Assembly (NCBI GenBank): GCA_002386045.1
Contig: DGEQ01000120.1
Coordinates: 43,592-74,341 of the forward strand
Reading direction: 5' to 3'
DNA length: 30,750 nucleotides
Source of the DNA: Hungateiclostridiaceae bacterium UBA3922
GTDB lineage: Bacteria > Bacillota > Clostridia > Acetivibrionales > DTU013
In this document: positions 24,587 through 30,750 of the stretch, in pieces
Position numbering within the stretch: position 1 is the stretch's first letter
Layout of the letters: every line of letters begins with the position of its first letter
Notes under the pieces: model-generated
What the model was told of the DNA's origin: nothing
Database searches by the model: none
The model's input: only the letters and a program-made list of their open reading frames with translations
Program-made: the position numbers and the translations under genes

Positions 24587-25036
24587 TCAATCTTCACCAT
24601 CCAAGTGGTGGTGTATATCCTCGCATCTCCTGCAGCATGCTTCACATGTGCCGTTGTTATCTGTCAGGCCATTCCTTCTTTTGTAATCTTCGATGGCGGC
24701 TTTTATTGCTTCTTCTGCCAGCACGGAACAGTGCATCTTCACCGGCGGCAGACCGTCAAGGGCTTCGGCCACGGCTTTGTTCGTGATCCTGAGGGCTTCG
24801 TCGATGGTCTTGCCCTTGACCAGTTCAGTCGCCATGCTGCTGGTGGCGACAGCCGCCCCGCAGCCGAAGGTCTTGAACTTGACGTCTGTGATGACGTCAT
24901 TCTCTATTTTCAGGTACATCTTCATTATATCCCCGCATTTTGCGTTGCCTACCTGTCCTACGCCATCGGCATCAGGGATCTCTCCTACATTCCTCGGGTT
25001 CATGAAATGGTCCATCACTTTTTCACTGTACATCAT
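24587..25036 (-). CDS. iscU: Iron-sulfur cluster scaffold IscU/NifU-like, with extra Cys/His tail
   Basis: 149-residue scaffold on which Fe-S clusters are assembled with sulfur from IscS. The three cluster ligands C34 (AKCGD), C59 (FGCGAA) and C103 (MHCSVL) and the assisting D36 are present. After the normal end of the fold (about residue 125) comes a tail with C131, C134, C135 and C138 followed by three His (142-144), like a second metal site. Two adjacent ATGs (25036, 25033) are possible; GAGGG lies 8 bases before the first. It sits between iscS and mnmA. Confidence 0.93.
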   Translation of the reverse strand: MMYSEKVMDHFMNPRNVGEIPDADGVGQVGNAKCGDIMKMYLKIENDVITDVKFKTFGCGAAVATSSMATELVKGKTIDEALRITNKAVAEALDGLPPVKMHCSVLAEEAIKAAIEDYKRRNGLTDNNGTCEACCRRCEDIHHHLDGED

Positions 25037-25101
25037 AAAACATTCCCTCTTTCTATACCGTTTAACGACCTTAGTCCGATCGAGACCGCAATTTATCCGT
25101 A

Positions 25102-26289
25102 TCAGTCTTTTTTCCTGCTGCGCACTTCCTCGTAAAGCGGGGACATCTCCCTAAGTCTCTCCACTATCCCCGGAAGTACTTCCATAAGGCAGTCGACGTC
25201 CTCGTCGGTATTCCCATCGCCAAAGGTGAGCCTCAGCGAACCGTGGGCCCTCTCATGCGGAAGCCCGATGGCAAGCAGCACATGTGACGGGTCCAGGGAG
25301 CCCGACGTGCAGGCAGAACCGCTGGAAGCCGCTATGCCCTTCAGGTCCAGCATCAGCAGCAGGGATTCGCCTTCTATGAATTCGAACGAGAAGTTGACAT
25401 TGCCCGGGAGCCTTTTTTCCCTGTGTCCGTTCAGCCTGACGTAAGGTATCTTCTCCTCTATTTCCGCTATCGTCCTGTCACGCAGTGCGATAAGCTTTTT
25501 ATTGTGCTCGTCCATGTTCTTGTCTGCCAGTTCCAGTGCCTTCGCCAGACCCACGATCCCGGGAACGTTTTCGGTGCTTGCGCGTCTGCCCCGCTCCTGG
25601 GCGCCGCCGTGCATGAACGAAGTCAGCTTCACGCCTTTCCTTATGTAAAGCGCTCCGACTCCCTTGGGGCCATAGAACTTATGGGCCGACATGGAAAGCA
25701 TGTCCACGTTCAGGTCCGAAACGTTCACCCGGATACTCCCCATGGCCTGTACGGCGTCAGTATGGAAGCATATGCCCTTTTCCCTCGCGATCTTCCCTAT
25801 TTCAGCTATCGGCTGGATGGTCCCGATCTCGTTGTTTGCGAACATCACGGAAATCAGGATCGTATCCGGCCTGATGGCTGCCTCCACCTGTTCAGGCGAA
25901 ACAAGTCCGTACTCATCCACCGGCAGGTATGTCACCTCGAAACCTTCGCTTTCGAGATACTGGCATGTATGGAGGACCGCATGATGCTCGATGGAAGTGG
26001 TGATTATGTGCTTTCCCTTCTTCATGTTGGCATAGGCAGCTCCCTTTATCGCCCAGTTGTCCGCTTCAGTGCCGGAGCCGGTGAAGAATATCTCACGGGG
26101 TTCCGCCCCGATGATCCTGGCTACCGTCTCCCTGGCCTCCTCGATGGCCTTTTTGCTGGTCCTTCCGATGGAATACACAGTGGAGGGGTTGCCGAAATTT
26201 TCTGTAAACCAGGGAAGCATGGCTTCCAAAACTTCGGGTTTTACAGGTGTCGTTGCTGCATGGTCGAGATATATGCTCCTTGTGCTCAT
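25102..26289 (-). CDS. iscS: Cysteine desulfurase IscS/NifS
   Basis: 395-residue PLP enzyme that takes sulfur from cysteine as a persulfide and hands it to IscU and MnmA. K204 (SAHKFYGPKG) binds PLP. The active-site C327 lies on a flexible loop (SGSACTSGSLDPSHVL), as in class I desulfurases. H103 (IEHHAV) and D178 (FHTDAVQ) complete the site. AAGGAG is 9 bases before the ATG. It follows iscR by 57 bases and precedes iscU by 65, in one operon. Confidence 0.95.
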   Translation of the reverse strand: MSTRSIYLDHAATTPVKPEVLEAMLPWFTENFGNPSTVYSIGRTSKKAIEEARETVARIIGAEPREIFFTGSGTEADNWAIKGAAYANMKKGKHIITTSIEHHAVLHTCQYLESEGFEVTYLPVDEYGLVSPEQVEAAIRPDTILISVMFANNEIGTIQPIAEIGKIAREKGICFHTDAVQAMGSIRVNVSDLNVDMLSMSAHKFYGPKGVGALYIRKGVKLTSFMHGGAQERGRRASTENVPGIVGLAKALELADKNMDEHNKKLIALRDRTIAEIEEKIPYVRLNGHREKRLPGNVNFSFEFIEGESLLLMLDLKGIAASSGSACTSGSLDPSHVLLAIGLPHERAHGSLRLTFGDGNTDEDVDCLMEVLPGIVERLREMSPLYEEVRSRKKD

Positions 26290-26346
26290 ACTTTCTGCTC
26301 CTTTTCATGAAGAATGTATATTGCCTGCCTGTTGATCCTTTATATA

Positions 26347-26796
26347 TCAAGTATTGTCCATGATCTTGCTGTTATTATTCCTGGTGTGATCATCGATCAA
26401 TTCCTGCAGCGTGATGTTGTCGATCACGTTGTTTATGCCGTCCCGGATCTTTTCCCAGACACTCCTCGTGACACACCTGTCCAGGTTGTCGCACCGCCTG
26501 GCACCCGGGGCTTCAGATACGCAATCCGTCGGGGCAAGGGATCCTTCAAGTGCCCTGAGGATATCGCCGACGCTTATGTTTTCAGGGCTGTCTGCCAGCA
26601 TATAGCCCCCCTGCGGACCCCTGATGCTCTTTATCAGTTTTGCCTTTTTGAGCGATGCGAATAACTGTTCCAGGTAATTCACCGATAAACCCTGGCGCTC
26701 TGCTATGCTGTTCAGCGACACGTGGCCGTCAGTGCTGTTCACAGCCAGGTCGAGCATCGCCTTCAGGCCGTAACGGCCTTTCGTCGAAAGCTTCAT
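26347..26796 (-). CDS. iscR: Rrf2 family regulator, IscR-like
   Basis: 149-residue winged-helix repressor of the Rrf2 family. The N-terminus MKLSTKGRYGLKAMLDLA is characteristic, followed by the helix-turn-helix (about 27-50) and RGPQGGYMLA wing. C92, C102 and C108 match the spacing expected for an Fe-S cluster site, so it probably senses cluster status and controls its own operon iscRSU-mnmA. An imperfect dyad at 26838-26854 lies in its promoter region. The ATG at 26796 has GGAGG shortly upstream. Confidence 0.92.
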   Translation of the reverse strand: MKLSTKGRYGLKAMLDLAVNSTDGHVSLNSIAERQGLSVNYLEQLFASLKKAKLIKSIRGPQGGYMLADSPENISVGDILRALEGSLAPTDCVSEAPGARRCDNLDRCVTRSVWEKIRDGINNVIDNITLQELIDDHTRNNNSKIMDNT

Positions 26797-26837
26797 CGTG
26801 ATACCTCCGCTTGCCTGCTCTCCATCCTTATATAATT

Positions 26838-26854
26838 CCTAGTAAATTACTCGG
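26838..26854 (-). promoter_or_regulatory. Putative IscR operator
   Basis: CCTAGTAA and TTACTCGG are half-sites with one mismatch around a central A, about 45-60 bases before the iscR start. A TATATA box overlaps its downstream side (26829-26834). The exact -35 could not be fixed. Dyads like this in front of iscR are usual sites of Rrf2 autoregulation. Confidence 0.45.
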
Positions 26855-26896
26855 TTATACAAGTAAAGATTAGCACTTTGTATTTGATTTGTCAAT

Positions 26897-26927
26897 AAAA
26901 AATAAAGTGCCCGGCACTTTATTTTTT
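26897..26927 (-). terminator. Terminator of the larA-like transcript
   Basis: A perfect 14-bp stem (26897-26910 with 26914-26927) around a 3-base loop, ending in six T on the minus strand. The mirror image also has six T on the plus strand, so it can act in both directions. It separates the larA-like gene from iscR. Confidence 0.85.
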
Positions 26928-26976
26928 GCTTCATGTCCGGTACAGCGATAACCGGATGATGTGGCGTGCGCCCTTT

Positions 26977-28233
26977 TTAACCGGCCTGCTCCGCCACCGG
27001 CAGGGTGGAACCTCCGTGCGGCATCAGGAGGACGCGGGCATCCCGGCCCATGAGTTCGAATGCACGGTCCAGCGCTTCCTGCATACTGTCGAACGGCTCC
27101 ATGTACAGACGTTCGCACATGCTGCGGTCAAGGTCTGATACGATGAAGACACGGGCTTTCTTTTCGACGAGAGCGATGGCTGCGGCCTTGTGCCCGCCAA
27201 GCTCGAAGTTGGTCCTGATCCTTTCTATGAGACTGTCAGGCGAATCTGATGTGTTGATCCACCTTTCGAAGACTTTTTCGCCGTAGCCTTCGCTGCACGA
27301 CGCCAGCAGTATGATCACCCCGTTGTCACGGACCGCGTGTTTTGCATTGTCCAGCGCTTTCTGTGCCTGGTACAGGTTTATGTCCTTCGGGAATCCCCCT
27401 GGAGTGGTTATGACTATATCGGCTTTTTCGGGTATCCTCACCTTGTACAGCCTGTCCAGGAAACGGCAGCCTTCCCTGTGGGCATGCAGGTAATGGCCGG
27501 CAACTGCTTTTATTATCGTCTTTTTCTCGTCCAGGACCACATTTACGATAAAGTCGATGGGCACGAACTTCACCACTTCATCGATATCCTGCCGGACAGG
27601 ATTGTCATCAAGGGCGCCTGCCATTGCCCCCTCCCGCACCATCGCGCTGTGGTTGGCCTGGATAGCCGCACGCGTCGAAACGCCCGGCATTATAGCTTTT
27701 GCACCGCCGCTGTACCCGGCGAAATAGTGGTACTCGATATTTCCGAGGCATATGACGCGGTCTGCGTCCGCGACCTCCTCGAATATCTCGACCGGGGTGC
27801 CCATGGAAGTCGTGCCGAGCATCCTGCACCTGTCCACATCGCTGTCGACGCATCTGACTTTCTCATAAATGTCATCGCCGACCAGGTAACGCATTTCTTC
27901 TTCCGTATGCTTCCTGTGGCTTCCCAGGGCGAACACCACGGTTATGTCCTCGTACCTGGCGCCGGCCCGGAGCAGTTCCTCCATGACAGGCGGAAGCACC
28001 GTTTTGCTGGGCATCGGCCGTGTTATATCACTGGTGACTATGACCACTTTCTCGCCGCTTTTCACGATCTCGGAGAGCCTTGCAGACACAATGGGCTCCA
28101 TAAGCGCCCGCCTGACTTCTGCTTCGCCGGTAAGCTCTACATCCACCTTGTTCTGGCGCAGTTCTGCCAAGATGTTTTTGTCCGGTATTTCGAACTCCCT
28201 GTATCCTTTGCCGTATCCGTACCTGAAATGCAT
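26977..28233 (-). CDS. LarA-family nickel-dependent racemase/epimerase
   Basis: 418-residue protein of the lactate racemase family, which uses a nickel-pincer nucleotide (NPN) bound to a lysine. The key residues of Lactobacillus LarA have counterparts: D69, R72 (SDITRP), H106 (GSHRKH), H169 (EYHYFAG), K179 (GGAKAIMPG) and H195 (ANHSAM). The substrate may be lactate or another 2-hydroxy acid; family members vary. The cofactor-making genes larB, larC and larE are not in the window. GGGGAGGT is 6 bases before the ATG. A small membrane protein gene lies 18 bases upstream, apparently in the same transcript. Confidence 0.9.
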   Translation of the reverse strand: MHFRYGYGKGYREFEIPDKNILAELRQNKVDVELTGEAEVRRALMEPIVSARLSEIVKSGEKVVIVTSDITRPMPSKTVLPPVMEELLRAGARYEDITVVFALGSHRKHTEEEMRYLVGDDIYEKVRCVDSDVDRCRMLGTTSMGTPVEIFEEVADADRVICLGNIEYHYFAGYSGGAKAIMPGVSTRAAIQANHSAMVREGAMAGALDDNPVRQDIDEVVKFVPIDFIVNVVLDEKKTIIKAVAGHYLHAHREGCRFLDRLYKVRIPEKADIVITTPGGFPKDINLYQAQKALDNAKHAVRDNGVIILLASCSEGYGEKVFERWINTSDSPDSLIERIRTNFELGGHKAAAIALVEKKARVFIVSDLDRSMCERLYMEPFDSMQEALDRAFELMGRDARVLLMPHGGSTLPVAEQAG

Positions 28234-28251
28234 ATGTGTACCTCCCCGTCA

Positions 28252-28473
28252 TTATTGCGGGCTGTCTTCAGGATCGCTGCCGCCATCTTTCATTTTCCTG
28301 ATCCGTTCCAGGTTTTCAAGCCGCCTGGCCCTGCTGCTGTAAAGTACATACCCTATCATTACTATGATGTATATTGCAATGCTGAGTTGCCAGTAAAGCC
28401 TGAAAAACATCACGTTCACGAGGAGCAGGACGAAACCTGCCAGCAATACCCACGCCAGTATCCTTCTTGCCAT
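28252..28473 (-). CDS. Small membrane protein of unknown function
   Basis: 73 residues with two adjacent hydrophobic helices (about 5-23 and 29-46), then a charged cytoplasmic-looking tail (RARRLENLERIRKMKDG). GGAGGT is 5 bases before the ATG, so translation is well supported. It lies between rarA and the larA-like gene on the same strand. I do not recognise a family. Confidence 0.75.
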   Translation of the reverse strand: MARRILAWVLLAGFVLLLVNVMFFRLYWQLSIAIYIIVMIGYVLYSSRARRLENLERIRKMKDGGSDPEDSPQ

Positions 28474-28490
28474 GTTTACCTCCGTTCCCG

Positions 28491-28524
28491 CCGGTCACGG
28501 CACTCATCCCGACCGGTATTTTTT
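28491..28524 (+). terminator. Plus-strand terminator-like hairpin between minus-strand genes
   Basis: CCGGTC (28491-28496) pairs with GACCGG (28511-28516) around a 14-base loop, then TA and six T on the plus strand. Both flanking genes read the other way. On the minus strand the same hairpin would lie in the leader of the small membrane protein gene. Confidence 0.35.
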
Positions 28525-28574
28525 ATGCGATACCTGCAGTAAATCCACACGGCAGAATATCGGAAAAACAATGA

Positions 28575-29864
28575 TCAACTGTTCCTGGTTTTCTCCAGCC
28601 ATTCTTTTATCCTTGCTTCATACCCGTTGGATGTGGGTTCGTAATATACGGTCCCTTCCATGCCATCCGGCAAATACTGCTGTTTTACGTAGTTGCCCGG
28701 ATAATCATGGGCATACTTGTACCCGACGCCGTACCCCTGCTGTTTCATGCCCGAAACAGGCGCGTTCCGGAGGCGCATCGGCACATCGCCGGTTTTTTTC
28801 GTTTCGACGTCGTGCATCGCTTTCTCGAGCGCCCTGTAACATGAGTTCGATTTAGGGCTGACCGCCACCATGACCGCTGCATGGGCAAGCAGGAGCCTTG
28901 CTTCCGGCATGCCTACCATATGTATTCCCTGGGCTGCTGCGACTGCAAGCTGCAGCGCTGCCGGGTTGGCCATGCCCACATCCTCGGAAGCGCAAATGAT
29001 GATCCTCCTTATGAGGAATTCCGGGTCTTCGCCTGCGTACAGTGCCCTCGCAAGGTAAAACAGCGCCGCATCAGGATCGCTGCCCCTCATCGATTTTATA
29101 AATGCGCTGATGTTGTCGTAATGGGCTTCCCCTGATTTATCGAATGCTATCGCCTTTTTCTGAACGCATTCCTCTATGACTTCCAGGGTTATATGTATCA
29201 GGCCATCGGCATCCGGATCAGTGGTGACGGCGGCAAGCTCCAGCGCGTTCAGTGCCCTCCTGGCGTCGCCGTTGGAAATATCGGCAAGGTATTCCAAGGC
29301 ATCCTCATCCATCCTGATCATGTAATTGCCGAGGCCTCTTTCACTGTCGGTCAGCGCCATCCTGATGATTTTGGCTATATGGCTGCTTTCCAGCGGTTTG
29401 AGCATGAAGACGGTAGAACGTGAAATAAGCGCCTTGTTCACTACGAAATAAGGGTTCTCCGTCGTTGCCCCTATGAGCACTATGGTGCCGTTTTCCACGT
29501 AAGGCAGCAGAGCATCCTGCTGCGCCTTGTTGAACCTGTGTATCTCGTCTATGAAAAGCACGGTCCTACCGGTCGGGTTGAACATGGGGTTCTGGGTGTC
29601 GGATATTATCTTTTTTATTTCGGCCACGCCCGCTGTAACGGCGTTCAGTTTCTCGAAGCTGGCTTTCGTCGTGGCAGCGATAACCCTTGCAAGGGATGTC
29701 TTGCCCGTGCCCGGCGGACCGTATAAAATTATCGATGAGATCCTGTTCGCCTTTATCATCCTGTAAAGGAGCTTTCCCTTGCCGACGATGTGTTCCTGCC
29801 CTACGAATTCCTCTATGGTCCTCGGGCACATCCTGTACGCCAGCGGTTCCTTTTTACGTTCCAT
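28575..29864 (-). CDS. rarA: Replication-associated recombination protein RarA (MgsA)
   Basis: 429-residue AAA+ ATPase related to the clamp loader, which acts at stalled replication forks. Walker A is GPPGTGKT (49-56), Walker B FIDEIH (104-109), and sensor 1 lies in GATTENP (132-138). The C-terminal MgsA tetramerisation domain contains SEDVGMANP and PKSNSCYRA motifs. The frame stays open upstream to 30017, but the ATG at 29864 has GGGAGGG 4-5 bases before it and begins at the conserved domain. It has its own promoter. Confidence 0.95.
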   Translation of the reverse strand: MERKKEPLAYRMCPRTIEEFVGQEHIVGKGKLLYRMIKANRISSIILYGPPGTGKTSLARVIAATTKASFEKLNAVTAGVAEIKKIISDTQNPMFNPTGRTVLFIDEIHRFNKAQQDALLPYVENGTIVLIGATTENPYFVVNKALISRSTVFMLKPLESSHIAKIIRMALTDSERGLGNYMIRMDEDALEYLADISNGDARRALNALELAAVTTDPDADGLIHITLEVIEECVQKKAIAFDKSGEAHYDNISAFIKSMRGSDPDAALFYLARALYAGEDPEFLIRRIIICASEDVGMANPAALQLAVAAAQGIHMVGMPEARLLLAHAAVMVAVSPKSNSCYRALEKAMHDVETKKTGDVPMRLRNAPVSGMKQQGYGVGYKYAHDYPGNYVKQQYLPDGMEGTVYYEPTSNGYEARIKEWLEKTRNS

Positions 29865-30026
29865 GTCGCCCTCCCGGCATAATGTTACATCTGCCCGGCA
29901 TTTAATACTTATAAGCATGTTATCTATTTGCCCGGCGTTCCTGTTCCTGATCCTGTATTTTCTTATCGTCTGTTTGTCATCGCTGCTCCAGGCGAAAAAG
30001 GGCCCGGATAACAGCATTCCCCTATT

Positions 30027-30055
30027 ATCTTAGCCCTTTGGTGAACTTTATTCAA
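30027..30055 (-). promoter_or_regulatory. Promoter of rarA
   Basis: On the minus strand TTGAAT (30055-30050), 17 bases, TAAGAT (30032-30027). The leader before the ATG is about 155 bases and holds no gene I can support. Confidence 0.5.
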
Positions 30056-30084
30056 TATGCAGTTATACAGGATGACTGCGTGGA

Positions 30085-30750
30085 TCAGCCTGCCGGGATA
30101 TATATCTGCCCGAGGTACACTCCGTCCCTGGTAAAGAAGTAGATCACCCTGTCCGATTCGTAATGTTCATAAACCCACAATCCGCGGCCGGCAGGGGCTT
30201 CGGGATCGTCTACGCTGATTAGGTGCAGGTCTTCCAATAAAAACTGGTTTTCAACTCCAATAAATGTACCGTCTTTATCCGTGTAACCCAGGCTTTTGTC
30301 AGAAAGGAAAAACACGAATCCCATAACACTTTCAGCTTCAGCTACCGGGTCCCTGTCGCCGAAACCCGGCCAATAGTCTACTGTCCGACAGTACCATCCA
30401 TCGCTGACATAGCGGCCGTTCATTTTCAAAAAACGTACATACCTGCGACTTGGCTCTTCGCCCGAGGGATTATAACGCTCCTCGCCCAGTTCCAGCACGT
30501 TTTTGCCCCAGTTTTGGGAAACCGTATCCGCTATCTTTCTATAATCGGAGTATAGCCTTGCCCCGTCGATATTCACACGTGTTGAGAAAGACACTTCCTG
30601 AAAATCCACATCCCCGTCGGGAACTCTGCACGTTGCCAGGATGGCGCCTTTGCTGTCGGCAAGGTACATCAGCTTTCCGGGAAGCAGTTGCACCATCTCG
30701 TCCGTGATATACCCGATGCGCCAGTAGTCCATATCACTTATCAGGGCTTC
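30085..30750 (-). CDS. Unidentified protein, 5' end beyond the window
   Basis: The frame is open to the window edge. An internal ATG at 30732 would give 215 residues but has no Shine-Dalgarno, so the true start is probably to the right. The visible part is rich in aromatic residues and looks like beta-strand repeats (LMYLADSKGAIL, YLGQIYIPAG at the end). It has no membrane segment and no motif I recognise. It lies upstream of rarA on the same strand, with a separate rarA promoter in between. Confidence 0.6.
   Translation of the reverse strand, partial: EALISDMDYWRIGYITDEMVQLLPGKLMYLADSKGAILATCRVPDGDVDFQEVSFSTRVNIDGARLYSDYRKIADTVSQNWGKNVLELGEERYNPSGEEPSRRYVRFLKMNGRYVSDGWYCRTVDYWPGFGDRDPVAEAESVMGFVFFLSDKSLGYTDKDGTFIGVENQFLLEDLHLISVDDPEAPAGRGLWVYEHYESDRVIYFFTRDGVYLGQIYIPAG

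Noticed and set aside
27337..28542. 401-codon plus-strand frame opposite the larA-like gene
   Set aside because: It is the antisense of a clearly recognised LarA-family gene and has no recognisable domain or start signal.
29865..30017. Longer N-terminus for RarA (start at 30017)
   Set aside because: The extra 51 residues are not part of the family, while the ATG at 29864 has a strong Shine-Dalgarno.

Overview
The window is a chromosomal segment of a low-to-mid GC Gram-positive bacterium, most likely an anaerobic member of the Clostridia (inference). The gene order smc-ftsY, ylxM-ffh-rpsP-khpA-rimM-trmD-rplS-rbgA-rnhB-ylqG-ylqH is the classic Firmicutes housekeeping string. The iscR-iscS-iscU-mnmA set and the sigma-A style promoters with strong Shine-Dalgarno sites point the same way. 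Arg is mostly AGG and Ile often ATA throughout, with no island of foreign codon use. No CRISPR array, transposase, phage module, rRNA or tRNA gene was recognised.

Left part (1-13980, all + strand). Bases 1-200 are a hairpin-rich non-coding stretch. They are followed by chromosome organisation (smc), co-translational targeting (ftsY, ylxM, ffh), ribosome components and maturation (rpsP, khpA, rimM, rplS, rbgA), tRNA methylation (trmD) and RNase HII (rnhB). Then come ylqG and ylqH, an orphan pair resembling the C-terminal domains of the flagellar hook-length ruler FliK and of FlhB, then yraN and an M19 dipeptidase. Terminators split the string after khpA and after rplS. Strong promoters restart it before ylxM and rplS.

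Middle part (13981-20940, + strand). Mostly single-gene units with long regulatory spacers: a PF12897-type aminotransferase, a GntR/HutC regulator, a WecA/TagO-like glycosyl-phosphate transferase, a YccF membrane protein, a Xer-type tyrosine recombinase and an LCP cell-wall ligase. The spacers hold well-formed promoters, several inverted repeats lying on or just after -10 boxes, and two stretches that look like short self-contained transcripts (about 15628-15710 and 17838-17985).

Right part (20967-30750, mostly - strand). An M18 aminopeptidase lies divergent from a PHP-family histidinol phosphatase. An iron-sulfur and tRNA-thiolation cluster follows, read from right to left: iscR, iscS, iscU, mnmA. 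IscS would supply sulfur both to the IscU scaffold and to MnmA, and an IscR-like regulator with three cysteines and an adjacent dyad probably senses cluster supply. To its right are a LarA-family nickel enzyme, a small two-helix membrane protein, the clamp-loader-like ATPase RarA, and an unidentified gene cut by the window edge.

No wholly new multi-gene system was found. The best leads are the two short transcription units, the perfect inverted repeat at the ylxM-ffh start (which lacks a visible Shine-Dalgarno), the YlqG/YlqH pair, and the IscU homologue with an extra Cys/His tail.
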